Shown piece after piece: positions 1 through 11,289 of a stretch of DNA of 64,000 bases (position 1 is the first letter of the stretch; each line of letters opens with the position of its first letter). The position numbers were made by a program, and so were the translations under genes. Under the pieces are notes generated by a model. That model was not told the origin of the DNA. It did no database searches and worked only from the letters and a program-made list of their open reading frames with translations. The stretch comes from Lithobates sylvaticus (taxonomy: Eukaryota > Chordata > Amphibia > Anura > Ranidae), in the NCBI GenBank assembly GCA_028564925.1, contig CM053029.1:579515455-579579454 (forward strand). The letters run 5' to 3'.

Positions 1-183
1 GCCTTATTGTTGACACTTGTGACTCTTGTGCAGTGCTTCTGGCTTCTTCCTTTCTTTTTTTCCTCTGGTTGCACTGCAGGAGGATCGGTTCTAGTATCTG
101 TGCTCCCTTCCCCCAGCTGTCTGGGACCCCTGTGAGCCCTTTTCCCTCCTCTGGAATGTGAACCCATTCTTCTTTGCAAAAGG
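1..183. other. Unassigned flank
   Basis: No coding, RNA or repeat signature is recognised here. It may be host intergenic or intronic DNA. Confidence 0.4.
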
Positions 184-185
184 GA

Positions 186-338
186 TGGAGAGCATCTGTT
201 ACATAGTTAGCTACATAGTTTCATAGTTAGCTAGGCTGAAAAAAGACACAAGTCCATCCATTTCAACCATAAAAAAAGAAATAATAAATAAAAAAAAATA
301 TATCATACAATCCAATATACCCAGTTCTATACCCACAG
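186..338 (-). repeat. CR1 LINE 3'-end fragment
   Basis: The stretch with 'gacacaagtccatcc' followed by an A-rich tract resembles the 3' end of the CR1 copy at 14125-14830 and lies in the same orientation. It directly abuts the truncated end of the neighbouring Tc1 copy, so one of the two inserted into or beside the other. Confidence 0.5.
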
Positions 339-1574
339 TTCTGTGAACAGCAATTTTTAAGTCTTGCCACAGATTCTCAATTAGATTTAGGTCTGGACTT
401 TGACTGGGCCATTCTAACACATGAATATGCTTTGATCTAAACAAAAACAAAACTAAAATGCTTTGAAACTAAACAAAAAAACAAATTTCATTGTAGCTCT
501 GGCTGTATGTTTAGGGTCGTTGTCCTGCTGGAAGATGAACCTCCGTCCCAGTCTCAAGTCTTTTGCAGACTCTAACAGGTTTTCTTCTAAGATTGCCCTG
601 TATTTGGCTCCATCCATCTTCCCATCAACTCTGACCAGCTTCCCTGTCCCTGCTGAAGAAAATCATCCCCACAACATGATACTTTGTTCAGGGTGATGTG
701 CAGTGTTAATTTTCTGCCACACAAAGCATTTTTTTTTTAGGCCAAAAAGTTCACCAGAGCACCTTCTTCCACATGTTTGCTGTGTTCCCCACATGGCTTC
801 TCGCAAACTGCAAACGGAACTTATTATGGCTTTCTTTCAACAATGTATTTCTTCTTGCTACTCTTCCATAAAGGGCAGATTTGTGGAGAGCACGACTAAT
901 AGTTGTCCTGTGGACAGATTCTCCCACCTAAGCTGTGGATCTCTGCAGCTCCTCCAGAGTTACCATGGACCTCTTGGCTCTTCTCTGATTAATGCTTTCC
1001 TTGCCCGGCCTGTCAGTTTAGGTGGACGGCCATGTCTTGGTAGGTTTGCGGTTGTGCCATTCTCTTTCCTTTTTCGGATGATGGATTGAACAGAGCTCTG
1101 TGAGATGTTCAAAGCTTTGAATATTTTTTTAGAACCTAACTCTGCTTTAAACTTCTCCACAACTTTATCCCTGACCTGTCTGGTGTGTTCCTTGGCCTTC
1201 ATAATGCTGTTTATTTCCTAAGGTTCTCTAACAAACCTCTGAGGACTTCACAGAACAGCTGTATTTATATTGAGATTACATTACACACAGGTGGACTCTA
1301 TTTACTAATTAGGTGACTTCTGAAGGAAATTGGTTCCACTAGATTTTAGTTAGGGGGTATTGGAGTAAAGGGGGCTGAATACAAATGCACGCCACACTTT
1401 TCAGATATTTATTTGTAAAAAAAATTGAAAACCATTTATCATGTTCGTTCCGCTTCTGCCACTTTGTGTTGGTCTTTCAATATAAAATCCCAATAAAATA
1501 CATTTACTGTTTCGGTTGTAAAATGCCAAAATGTGGGGAATTTCAAGGGGTGTGAATACTTTTTCAAGGCACTG
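338..1574 (-). mobile_element. Tc1/mariner transposon, 3'-truncated
   Basis: The right end is a Tc1-type terminus reading CAGTGCCTTGAAAAAGTATT on the minus strand, followed by a TA dinucleotide as expected for Tc1 target duplication. The transposase remnant reads leftwards. It has an N-terminal helix-turn-helix part (960-1202), a middle part seen only as frame-shifted pieces, and the C-terminal catalytic stretch [13 protein letters not shown] near 360-410. The second terminal repeat is missing on the left, where the element meets a CR1 fragment. The same family recurs at 4723 and 32330. Confidence 0.85.
960..1202 (-). pseudogene. Tc1 transposase, N-terminal DNA-binding part
   Basis: This 80-residue piece begins MKAKEHTRQVRDKVVEKF and continues into a paired-like helix-turn-helix (KALNISQSSVQSIIRKRK, about residues 30-48) and the GRPPKLTGRARKAL linker typical of Tc1 transposases. 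In the family this domain binds the inner sites of the terminal repeats, and the DDE domain that follows cuts and joins DNA in the nucleus. Family length is about 340 residues. The downstream part is broken into several frames, so no functional enzyme is expected. The ATG at 1202 matches the start seen in the second copy at 5211. Confidence 0.8.
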
Positions 1575-1576
1575 TA

Positions 1577-2434
1577 TAAACATATTTACAGGTATCTAAA
1601 AATAAATGAATACATTAATCCACTTTGAATGTCTGAACTTAATAAAGTCTATTTTATTTTTTATAATGTCCACTTGCCTTGAAAAAAAAAAAAGTGAAGT
1701 TTTCAAAACTTTGCCTCCCTTTTTATAAAGTCTTCAATAATACGGTGTTATCTGAAGAGCATCATAGAAAACAGTTTAATATTTAGGTAATCTAAGTCTG
1801 ACATGTGAAGCTGCTATGAATCATTTATATAACCTACAGCAAACACATCTAGAGAGTATTAAGCCAGAGATACTTATCAGACTTTTTCTTAGATATTATT
1901 TCTCTCTTGCTGACTAACATGCACTTGTTTGTTTCATCTGTCTATCCGATGCGTGGAATCCAAGCCCCTGCATTTATTTTAGCAATGCCTCAAGGCCAGG
2001 AGATTAGCACCAGAGTCAGTTGGGTCTCACGTGACTATATTAAATATAGTAATAGAGCTGGCATTGAAAGGAGAAGGGGAATCTATTAGTTGTGACACAG
2101 GAGGCTTCGTGTTGGTTAACACATGCCAGAGACTAGAGAGAAAGATCAGATTCCTGCTGAGTAATTAACAGAATACGTACTCTGCCCTTATTGTCCTTAG
2201 GATGAGGCTGCTAAGGTGCGGGGTAAAGACATAGAAAGGGGAGCCAATATATTTCTTGGGAAAGTAAGGTCATGTCAATTGGTTAGAAAGGGGTTTGACA
2301 CATTGACTAACTTGTCCTTCAAATGCTACCAGCATAAAAAGGTCATCTATTTCCGCTGTTGGTTGCTTAGTACATAGCATTGAAGTAAATCGCTTCACTA
2401 TCTAAAACCATAACTTTTTTTGTATTTTTGCATA
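1577..2434. other. Unassigned AT-rich stretch
   Basis: No element ends, domains or RNA genes are recognised. The longest frames are short and have no family look. Confidence 0.4.
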
Positions 2435-2442
2435 GGGTGTGG

Positions 2443-3129
2443 AAAGGGCCGTCTTTAGGGCAGGGCAAAAGGGGCAGCTGCCCTGGGCCCTATCATTGTT
2501 TTGGGGCCCAAAGCAGCTGCCTCATACTTGCCAACTATCCCAGTTTAAATTCCCTTGTCCCTTGAAGTTTTATTCCCATGCTGTGTCCCGATATCTCAGT
2601 GTGAAGTTCTGTTACTAATGCTGCCCAGCTCTTCCCTATTGTTGTGTACAGAAGACTCACCTGCAGACCCTGTGTTTATATGTAAATAACCAACATTGAT
2701 ATGTAAATAGCGGCACCATTTATATGTTAATAGTGTTGGACCGTCTGCATTGGTAAGTAAATAGAGGCGGCATTCATATGTATAGCATGCCTCCATGAGT
2801 ACAGTATAGCAACCAATTAGTGAGCAGTACTAAAGTGCAGAAACCTCTAGCAACCAATCAGTGAGCAGTATTGATGTACAGTAATCTCTAGCAACCAATT
2901 AACAAGCAGAAGTCACGTGCTGTGACCTCTAGCAGCCAATGAGCAGTAATTATATGCTGTAACCTCTAGCAACCAATCACAATCACTGCCTGATCTGATT
3001 TAGTAAACTGATTTTAAGTCTAGCTGCTATTTATTGTATGTCTCAGAGCAGGTGGAGCATGAAAATGCATGGGGGGGGGGGGGCAGGAAAATGTCTGCCC
3101 AGGGTCCAATCAATAGTAAAGACGGCCCT
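2443..3129. mobile_element. hAT-like MITE with 8-bp target duplication
   Basis: The ends are inverted (AAAGGGCCGTCTTTA on the left, TAAAGACGGCCCT on the right) and the flanks carry the identical 8-bp GGGTGTGG at 2435-2442 and 3130-3137. An 8-bp duplication fits the hAT superfamily. The interior holds diverged tandem pieces around 'agcaaccaatcagtgagcagta' (2810-2970) and a G run at 3070-3083. There is no transposase, so it is non-autonomous. Confidence 0.8.
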
Positions 3130-3137
3130 GGGTGTGG

Positions 3138-3520
3138 AAAGGTTATTCGTTTTTTCAGGGTATCTTTTCTGTCTGTGACCCCACTGGGGAGATTCACTCT
3201 ATGTGACTAGTGTCATTGGGGCAGAAAGTTCAAGGATAACTAAAGGTTTGTTTTTAAAACAAAACAAAAATGTTATACTTACCTCCGCTATGCAGTTGGT
3301 TTTGCACAGAGTGGCCCGATCCTCCTCTTCTGGGGTCCCTCAGTGGCGCTTCTGGCTCCTCCTCTACTCGTGCGGGCGCGTTCCCATGTCCTGCTGCTGC
3401 GTCTATTGACAGACAGCAGGACTCGGCCACGCCCCCCCGTCTCCTGCGTCATTGGATTTGATTGACAGCAGCGGGAGCCAATGGCTGCGCTGCTATAAAT
3501 CTATCCAATCAGGACCCGAG
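3138..3520. repeat. Dispersed repeat fragments
   Basis: The part near 3160-3200 resembles the interior of the MITE at 18756-19190. The rest is GC-rich with the look of a frog dispersed repeat. No complete ends are visible. Confidence 0.3.
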
Positions 3521-3521
3521 A

Positions 3522-3586
3522 CTGAAAAGACCATGGGCCTCTTGGCTGCTTCTCTGATGAATGCCCTCCTTGCCCGGCCTGTCACA
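3522..3586 (-). repeat. Tc1 transposase scrap
   Basis: About 65 bp match the linker region of the Tc1 copies (the part encoding TGRARKA on the minus strand, followed by the residues near RPMV). No ends are present. Confidence 0.6.
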
Positions 3587-3589
3587 CAA

Positions 3590-3908
3590 AAGTTCTCGGA
3601 ACTTTCGACCGTCAAGAACAGGACGACGTTCAACACTACGACGAGCTGAGAAAATGAAGTCCAATGCTTCCGAGCATGCGTTGAATTGTTTCCGAGCATG
3701 CGTAGGAATTTTGCGCATCAGAATTGCTACAGGAATTTCCGATCAGAACTTTTTCCGAACAAAAAATAGAGAACCTGCTCTCAATCTTTTGCTGGTGGAA
3801 ATGCCGCCAGCAAAAATCTGATGGAGCATACACACGGTCGCATTTTCCGACCAAAAGTTCACATCGGTCTTTTGCTGGCGGCATTTCCGATCGCGTGTAC
3901 GCGGCATT
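3590..3908. repeat. Harbinger-like MITE, partial
   Basis: It carries the 'tacacacggtcg' and 'cgtgtacgcggcatta' signatures of the abundant family also seen at 11728, 19909, 22670 and 55860. The left end is missing and joined to a Tc1 scrap. Confidence 0.6.
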
Positions 3909-4650
3909 AGGAAGAGTTTTTAGATACGGTTCAATTCCTTAGCACTTAACCCAATCCCACACCGGTTGGATTTATAGGAGAACTCCGCAGTGGAGATTGT
4001 TATTTCTAATTCAGCCTGGTTTTCGATGTAAGCTCTTATTTAGAGCAGGTAGTGGAGTCTTAGCAGATCAAAGTGGAATTAGCTGGTGTTGGCAGGTGGA
4101 GAAATTTGTCTGGGCTCCAACCCAGGAAAGCAGAAAAACACAAGAAAACTCACAGAACAGAAGGGAAGGGTGGTTAAACCTGTGATTTCCTTTTTCTTTC
4201 CATAATTTTTTTTTTTTCATAATATATGGCTGTGCTGGTGCTGACAAGCTTGTAAGCGCTTAATTTTTCTTCAGCTCTAATTATTTTATCCATTTAATTT
4301 AATATACAAGCAGGGAGACGACAAGGAGTGCCTGTTTTATTAATGAATGTACACTTTAGTGCTGCTTATACAAGTCTTTCCTTGTAAATCAAAACAATGT
4401 AATGACATGGTTCGCAGTGTTATTAGTTTATATATTTATTTTAGTTCTGCCATCTGATACCACCACGTTTTCTTTAAGGATTCAGCAGCTAATGTGTGCC
4501 AAAAGGTAAGCTTTGTACAGGACGGCTTACGACTAAGCAAACAGAGAGACAATGGTCTGTTGTTCCATTGGTGGCATTCAAAGTGGGGGATCCAGACACT
4601 TCTTTGTTTGTGGAGTTCTATATATTTTCAGACTAGTCTAATAAGATATA
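3909..4650. other. Unassigned stretch
   Basis: Ordinary AT-rich sequence with no recognised gene, RNA or element end. Confidence 0.4.
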
Positions 4651-4654
4651 TATA

Positions 4655-4720
4655 CACTTACCGGACACTTTATTAGGTACACCTTGCTAGTACCCCCTTA
4701 TGCCTTCATTCTTCATGCCA
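4655..4720. repeat. Short dispersed-repeat fragment
   Basis: The phrase 'cactttattaggtacacct' is a widespread fish and frog repeat motif. Only a fragment is present, directly beside the Tc1 terminus at 4723. Confidence 0.4.
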
Positions 4721-4830
4721 TACAGTGCCTTGAAAAAGTATTTATACCCCTTAACATTTTCCACATTTTTGTCATGTTGCAACCAAAAACGTAAATGTAT
4801 TTTATTGGGATTTTATTTATTTGATAGACC

Positions 4831-4964
4831 AGTGATGGTGAAGCTTGGCACCCCAGATGTTTTGGAACTACATTTCCCATGATGCTCAACTACACTGCAG
4901 AGTGCATGAGCATCATGGGAAATGTAGTTCCAAAACATCTGGGGTACCAAGGTTCGCCATCACT
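4831..4964. mobile_element. Palindromic hAT-like MITE
   Basis: The two arms are near-perfect inverted copies meeting near 4898, with ends 'agtgatgg' and 'ccatcact'. The flanks 'gatagacc' and 'tgataacc' look like a slightly diverged 8-bp duplication. It interrupts the Tc1 leader, so it is younger than that Tc1 copy. Confidence 0.75.
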
Positions 4965-5210
4965 GTGATAACCAACACAAAGTGACACCTCATTTTAAAG
5001 TGGAAGGAAAATGATAAATGGTTTTCAATTTTTTTGACAAATAAAGATCTGAAAAGTGTGGCGTGCATTTGTATTCAGCCCCCTTTATTCTGATCCCCCT
5101 AGCTAAAATCTCATAAAACCAATTGCCTCCAGAAGTCACCTAATTAGTATCCACCTGTGTGTAATTTAATCTCAGTAAAAATACAGCTGTTCTGTGAAGC
5201 CCTCAGCATC

Positions 5211-5520
5211 ATGAAGGCCAAGGAACACACCAGACAGGTCAGGTAAAAAGTTGTGGAGAAGTTTATAGAGGGGTTAGGTTATAAAATAAATATCCCAAAC
5301 TTTGAACATCTCACAGAGCTCTGTTCAATCCATCATCCGATAATGGAAAGAGTATGGCACAACTGCAAACCTACCAAGACATGGCCGTCCACCTAAACTG
5401 ACAGGCCGGGCAAGGAGAGCGTTAATCAGAGAAGCAACCAAGAGGCCCATGGTTACTCTGGAGGAGCTGCAGAGATCCACAGCTCAGGTGGAAGAATCTG
5501 TCCACAGGACAACTATTATG
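5211..5520 (+). pseudogene. Tc1 transposase, N-terminal fragment
   Basis: The reading starts MKAKEHTRQVR, as in the minus-strand copy at 1202. It runs through the helix-turn-helix and the GRPPKLTGRARRALIREAT-type linker to the residues before the first catalytic Asp. In-frame stops and shifts are present, including one early in the helix-turn-helix region. The whole DDE domain is absent because the element is truncated at 5520. Non-functional. Confidence 0.75.
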
Positions 5521-5652
5521 CCTTGTACACATGATCAGACTTTCCGCCAACAACATCAACATTGACTATTTTTTACAGCATGTAGTCTGCCAGCTTCCCT
5601 CTTACATCAGGGACTCAATCCACATCATTGACATCCTCCAACATTATTCCTG

Positions 5653-6006
5653 GTGAAAGGGTATATGTGGGCATCGCTAGATGTCGCTTCTTTATACACA
5701 TCGCTATCGCATGAGGTTGGTTTGATGGCCGTGCAGTATTTATTGACAAAAAGTGGAGATATGAACTCAAAACAATCAGAATTTTTGCTAAACTGTATAG
5801 AGTTCTGCTTAAGACACAATTATTTCACTTTTTTGGAACAATTTTATTTACAACTTAAAGACACAGCAATGGGGGTGAGTTTTGTCCCTGTTTATGCTAA
5901 CTTGACTATGGGCTACTGGGAGGAGGGATACATCTGGGCCAACAATCCCTTCGCTGAGCATATTGTCTTCTATGGGAGATACATTGATGACATCTTGCTC
6001 ATTTGA
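5653..6006 (+). pseudogene. Penelope-like reverse transcriptase, palm region
   Basis: This 117-residue open piece contains the A motif (LDVASLYTS, residues 9-17), a stretch ending in GTAMG-like DTAMGVSF (about residues 70-77) and the catalytic YIDD (about 110-113). The pattern is characteristic of Penelope RTs, not LINE or LTR RTs. The Met at 5653 is internal to the domain, because family-like residues continue upstream to about 5545. The enzyme would copy its RNA into DNA at a nick in the target. This copy is damaged and truncated. Confidence 0.8.
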
Positions 6007-6021
6007 AGTAGAGGCATAGAT

Positions 6022-6828
6022 GTGTTCCCCTCCTTTTTGTCTCATTGTAATGTCAACAAGTTGGGGTTGACCTTTATACATGTGTTGGATCCTAGGGAGT
6101 TAGTCTTTTTAGATCTGGTTCTGTCTCATGATCAACAGAAGATCTTTACTAAAAAACACACTAAACCCTCTAGTAGTAATTTCTATCTCCATTTTGCCAG
6201 CTGTAATCATCCAACATGGAAAAACAACATCCCAAATGGACAGTTTCATAGGTTAAGGAGAAACTGTTCTAAGGTGGGTGATTACATCACGCAAGGGAAA
6301 CTAATGCAAAAGAAATTTGAAGAGAAGGATTACCCCTCAGATCTGGTTCATGAAGCCTTTGCCTCACATCTGAACCCCTCATCAAAACAAAAAGTGACTG
6401 CCGTAAAACATCAGAGTTATGCAATTTTATTTGTGTCCACCTACTATAATAAATATAGATGTATTTTTTTAATTATCCACAAGTATTACAACATTTTGCA
6501 ACTTTTAACACATAGCCCCAGTGTTGCCTCCTGTTCCTCAAATCACCTTCAAGAAAGCTCACACTATAAAAAAAAAAACATCTTGGCCCCAAGCAAGTTA
6601 AACCCTTTTAACAAAAGACCTGTGTTTGACATTAGGTCATACTTTGATAGCAGGACAGGCATCTTCCAGTGTCGCAAAAGAGGATGTCTTACCTGCCAAA
6701 TTATAACACATGTCTGTTCTAATATTATTACCAACAAAGGCAATAAGTTCCAGATAAAGCAGTTCATTACCTGTCCGACTGACTTTATTATCTACATCGT
6801 ACGTGTCCTTGCAATCTTTTATATGTAG
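6022..6828 (+). pseudogene. Penelope-like RT thumb, linker and GIY-YIG start
   Basis: The frame opens with thumb-like sequence (LDPRELVFLDLVLSHD) and runs through a basic linker. A Cys-rich motif (residues ~220-228) precedes a TCPTDFIIYIV stretch, which resembles the entry to the GIY-YIG fold (beta strand before the YIG motif). The family's single-strand nicking activity lies in GIY-YIG. The domain continues past this frame in damaged form to about 7120, where GLNEELEIDS-like residues resemble its C-terminus. Function is not expected. Confidence 0.7.
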
Positions 6829-7125
6829 AAAGCACCATGCGCAGACACCATATTAGGGTGGGTGAACACCGCAGATTTATTAAAAAATAAGACAAAAAAG
6901 AATGTGACAAGCACAGTGTCCCACACCATTTTTACCAGATGCACAATAGTGACATCAAGTGCCTTGAGGTATTGGCAATTGAACCAGGGTTCACTTACTG
7001 AGAATGAGAGATTCTCCCTCCTTCCTATGTAGAAGGGAAACCTTTTGGATTTATATGTTTGGATCCCTTTCTCCTAATGGCCTAAATGAGGAATTGGAGA
7101 TAGACAGTATTTTTTAATCTTTACA

Positions 7126-7720
7126 CGCCTTGTGCCATGGGCCATTTTACGTCATACACCAATGTGGTCCAGGTGTATGTGTATGTACATGTATAGTTTT
7201 TCATCAATATTGGTATCTCAATCTTCATTTTTTATTTAAATTATTATTATTTTTTATTTCTATCATTATTTTTTCATAATTCTTTATCCTTAAATTTTAT
7301 CTTTTTTTCACAATTTTTATCATTTATTTTCAAATTTTCATTTTTATTATCATTATCTTTATTTTTATTTTCTCTTTAATATTTTTTTTTTATTTTATTT
7401 TTTTTTTCATTTTATTTTTATTTTCATTTTATTTTTAATTACATTTTTTCGCAATTTTTTATCTTTATTTAACTTTTTTCCCTCTTTTTTTCTCTTATTT
7501 TCATTTTTATTATTTTTTGATTATTTTGTTAATGTTGTCATCAATTTTTACTTGAACCATGAATATTGTTAAGTTTCATTATTCACTACCTGACCCTCAA
7601 ATATCATCATTATTCTTTCTTATTCATCTTTGTATAACTGTTTATTGATTTGTGTTATAATTCTTTCTGTAACAATTACATCCATGTAAACATTTTTAGT
7701 TTAACTTAATTCATTATATA
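7126..7720. other. AT-rich low-complexity tract
   Basis: About 600 bp are dominated by T-rich words such as 'attttta'. The tract directly follows the Penelope-like coding remnant and may be its 3' untranslated region or a decayed simple repeat. Confidence 0.5.
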
Positions 7721-8420
7721 TGTGCTATCCATGAGCTGCGAGGGGTTACCAATCATTCCCAGGCTCCCGAATTAGCTCTGCCTACTCCCCGCCCCCATAT
7801 AGGGTTTAGTGGACACCTTACCTCATCATCCCCCTCCAGGTTTGCTCCATGTCATCCTGCCAATAGCGGTAATAACTCTGCCTGGACACAACCCTCAACT
7901 GGCTTCCAGCCAGCAGCCATCAAAGCCACACCGCACACCGGGCTTCCACCCGCCCCAACATGGTTCCTGGCGCCTCTCCATGCTCCACCAGCGAGCCCTC
8001 CGGATGAAGTTAACGCCTCCAGCCTGTGAGCTCCTAGTGGTATCGTTGGCTTCTTATTATCACTATTACAGTGTTTTATGACTTTGTCCAATTTTGCTCC
8101 TTAATAAATCATTGATTTTATGGTTTAAACTTACTGTCTATATTACACTGTTTGGATTTAACCCATTGAGCGCTGCTCAGTGCTGAATTTTTAAGCTTGT
8201 CTGAGAGTTCAGAAAAAAAGGTGGAGAGCTGAAGTTACACTCTGCAGAGCTTAGGGAGGAGAGCTGATTGGAGGGAAGAGACACACCCCCATCCACACAT
8301 GAACAGAACTGAGGCTGTCAATCTGCTGGAGGTCCCTCCCCTGTCACCATTTTTCTCTTGGTGTCGTGAAAAAGTGTCAGAAGTGACTCGTACTGATAGC
8401 AGAGGAACAAAGCAGCAGAC
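7721..8420. other. Unassigned, possibly Penelope-like 3' end
   Basis: A GC-richer stretch ends in an AATAAA-containing segment near 8103. It may belong to the upstream retroelement, but no boundary is visible. Confidence 0.3.
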
Positions 8421-8424
8421 AGAC

Positions 8425-8612
8425 ATGACACATAGGGGTTGAGTTACTAAAACGGGAGAGTGCAGAATCTGGTGCAGCTGTGCATAAAAACGAATCAGCT
8501 TCTAACTTCAACTTGTTCAATTAAGCTTTGGCAAAAAAAGTTAGAAGATGATTGGCCACCATGCACAGCTTCACCAGATTTTGCACTCTCCACTTAGTAA
8601 ATCAACCCCACC
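8425..8612. mobile_element. Palindromic MITE
   Basis: The ends are inverted: 'ggttgagttactaaaa' on the left and 'ttagtaaatcaacccc' on the right. The inner arms share 'gagagtgca' and 'tgcactctc'. A related fragment lies at 17035-17105. No coding sequence. Confidence 0.65.
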
Positions 8613-8654
8613 GTGCTTTTAATTGAGAAAAGTACACATTATAGAGGGATATGC

Positions 8655-9657
8655 AGGTTTATGACCACTTAAAGTCAGTTGCCTATTATGAAGTGCAACA
8701 TTGTAGTATAAAATAATCTCTTCTATCCGTGCCTAATCCGAGCGAGTAACACTTAAGCCCAAAAGGTGAAGCTCTGCTTGTTCGCACTCCCCCTCCCCCC
8801 CCTCCACTGCCACATTTGGCACTTTTTTGAGGGGAAGGGGGAGAGGGTACATGATTTTGACAGGTACCCGCTCTCATTTCTGGGTAAGATCGCTGTGGCG
8901 ATCTCCAAGTATGTCCAGCTCCTCCTCTTTTTTCTGCTGCCTTCTGGGACACCCACAGGTCCCAGAAGATGGTGGTACCAATCAGAAAGCGCATGCTCAG
9001 TAGGAAACCAGCAGTGAAGCCTTCAGGCTTCACTGCCGGTTTCCCTTATTGGAGATGCCAGCACCTGCACCCGAAGCCGATTGGAGAGTGCCGACATCTC
9101 TGGGTCCCTGGACAGCAGTGGCGGGCCATCCATTAGGGGCCTCCCCTCTAATCTCTATGTGCCTGGCCCCTAATCTCAATGCAGGGCACCGGACGCATAG
9201 AGTTCTACTGTTTTTTGTTTTTTGTGAAGCGTGTGATTAGAGCTGGAGGCTCTTATTGGCCTCAAAAAGGGTTGGCACCAACTTTTGTCAACAGCAAATC
9301 AACATTCACTATTGTCTTCCTGCTTCTCCTCCTGGCCAATCAGGACAGGAAGCGGGTCCTGAGACCGAATTGGCCAGGAGGAGAAATGACCGGGTTGGTC
9401 AGAAGGAGAAGACCTGGAACCCGCTGAAGCCGCATCGGGACCTGGATGGGGTATGGGGTATGGGCGGGGCTGGTGGGTCTGTGAGAGGGGCTAGCCAGTG
9501 GGGGGGTTTGTTTGTCGCCCCCCCCCCCATAAATATGGAGCATAAGCCACCACTACTGGACAGGTAAGTGTCCTTATATTAAAAGTCAGCAGCTACAGTA
9601 CTTGTAGCTGCTGACTTTTATTATTTTTTTTTGCCCAGACTGGAGCTCCTCTTTAAA
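8655..9657. mobile_element. MITE hosting a nested hAT-like element
   Basis: The left part (8755-9107) and right part (9564-9657) resemble the two ends of the copy at 62200-62604, including 'aaaggtgaagctctgcttgtt' and the 'agctgctgacttttatta' to 'gagctcctctttaa' end. The interior is split by the hAT-like element at 9116-9555. Confidence 0.6.
9116..9555. mobile_element. hAT-like MITE, nested, perfect 8-bp duplication
   Basis: The flanks are CTGGACAG at 9108-9115 and 9556-9563. Ends are CAGTGGCGGGCC on the left and a diverged GCCACCACTA on the right. Same family as 18092-18636 and 19764-20553, sharing the 'cttcctgcttctcctcctgg' block. No transposase. Confidence 0.8.
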
Positions 9658-9659
9658 AT

Positions 9660-10776
9660 TTTAAGCCCATTGAAGTTTTAGAACCTGCCGCTCATGCGAA
9701 AGATGTCAAAAACGAGCTTTTAAGGGCCAAACACAGAGTTGAAAGGGAAATGAAGGTGCTTGTGGAGGTACATTAGCATGGCTATGGCCTTTAAGAATTA
9801 TTTATGAAAAGTTACCATAAAATAGTAATATCAACTTCAGTGCTCAACTCCTTATTAAGTAATTGATGTCACATGTCATAGGCTATTTAGCAGCATCAAC
9901 GCATCTCAGAAAGGTCTTTTTTATTTTTGTTTTATTACAATGTAATCACTTTACTTGCAGCTCGCCCTCATCAGCATTTCTCTCCATCTGAGTCATATGT
10001 CAGTCACCTATGCTACAACCTTAACTGACCCCTTTCAACAAGCAACATTCTAAAGTTGTTACAGGAACCTTGTCTAGATTAGAATGTTCCTGCACGGTAC
10101 AAGTGTACTGGCATATGTACTGGCTGAACCATTTTTCTGCCCTTATATTTAAAAGCAATGTACAAGGTCTGTATTTTAATCAGATTGATAAATGAGGTTA
10201 ACTGGCATCATGCTTTTCTTGAAACAGATTCTTGGCAGGGGAGCCGGGCTGCACTTCGGCGGCTACAGACAGCAACATTTTTGTTCCACTAATTTGCCTG
10301 AGATTCATTGCGAGGCAAAATGAAGCCAGTCTATGAAAAAAGAATAGTTATCAATTGTCATTAATGCCACTAGTGCCATGCATGTCTCCATTTAGCTTTT
10401 AGCTGCCGTGAAGTCATATCCAGAATAAGCGACCGATTTACTATTCTTCTAATAACTAGCGGTAAGAGGCATGGGCAGCTTTGTAATAGAAAAGTAAGTA
10501 AGTGCAAAAAAAGTTAGATGATTAAATGAAGATTTGTGGGTCACTTTTGCATTTAAAGCAAAACTGCAGACACAAGTTGTAATCTCAGGATCTCAATTAT
10601 ACATGTAGCGGCCATAACCCTGAGGGGCGGCCTTAACTTTCTGGGCTTACCAATTACCTCCTCGTAGCTCGACGGTTGTTGTCTAGGGGTTCCCAGGGTT
10701 AGTACCCAGTTACTTCAGAAGCTGACACACAAAGTCCTTTTGAGGATTTTTATTCTGCAGGGGTAACATCCAACTA
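9660..10776. other. Unassigned stretch
   Basis: No element ends, exons or RNA genes are recognised. The part after 10600 is more GC-rich and is cut by the MITE starting at 10780. Confidence 0.35.
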
Positions 10777-10779
10777 TAA

Positions 10780-11191
10780 GGCCCCTTTCACACTGGGGCG
10801 GGGAGCCGCGGTGACGGTAAAGCAGCGCTATATTTAGCGCTGCTTTACCGTCGTTTTTGCCGCAGTATCCGGCCGCTTGTGGTGCGGTTTTACCCCCGCG
10901 AGCGGCCGAAAAGGGGTTAAAGACCCCCACAGAGCGACACCGGTATTACCGCGGTGTCCCATGCAAATCAATGGGAAGGAGCGGTATAGGAGCGGTGAAC
11001 ACACCGCTCCTATACCGCTCCAAAGATGCTGCTAGCAGGACTTTTTTTGCCGTCCTGCTAGCGCACCACTCCAGTGTGAAAGCCCGCCGGCTTTCACACT
11101 GGAGTGAATGGGGCCGGATTTTTTCAGGCGTTATACAGGCGCTATTTTTAGCGCTGTACCGCCTGAAAAACGCCCCAGTGTGAAAGGGGCC
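10780..11191. mobile_element. Harbinger-like MITE, GGCCCC family
   Basis: The terminal inverted repeats GGCCCCTTTCACACTGGGGC are near-perfect and the flanks are TAA at 10777-10779 and 11192-11194. A 3-bp TWA duplication fits PIF/Harbinger. The interior has nested hairpins around 'cgctgctttaccgtc' and 'ggagcggtgaacacaccgctcc'. Confidence 0.75.
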
Positions 11192-11289
11192 TAACACAGT
11201 CTCAGGTGGGAATAGAGGGCACGGGTGATAAAACTCTGGCACTTTGAACTGCTGACATCCACTGAATGTCTCTTATTTAGCCCAGAGAG

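Larger units (their letters stand above)
4723..5520 (+). mobile_element. Tc1/mariner transposon, 3'-truncated, with nested MITE
   Basis: The left terminus is the same Tc1 end as at 1574 in the opposite orientation, preceded by TA. A palindromic MITE sits in the 5' untranslated part (4831-4964). The transposase start at 5211 (MKAKEHTRQVR) matches the first copy. The element stops after about 100 codons and is joined to a Harbinger-like scrap and then to the Penelope-like element. Confidence 0.85.
5540..7125 (+). mobile_element. Penelope-like element, 5'-truncated
   Basis: Conceptual reading gives a Penelope-type reverse transcriptase (LDVASLYTS motif at 5680-5710, AMG motif near 5865, YIDDILLI at 5980-6005). 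A cysteine-bearing linker follows (CRKRGCLTC near 6675-6700), then the start and tail of a GIY-YIG endonuclease (6760-7120). The order RT, linker, GIY-YIG is that of the animal Penelope/Neptune group, which inserts by target priming without LTRs or capsids. The 5' end is cut at a MITE scrap, and several breaks run through the frame. Confidence 0.8.
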
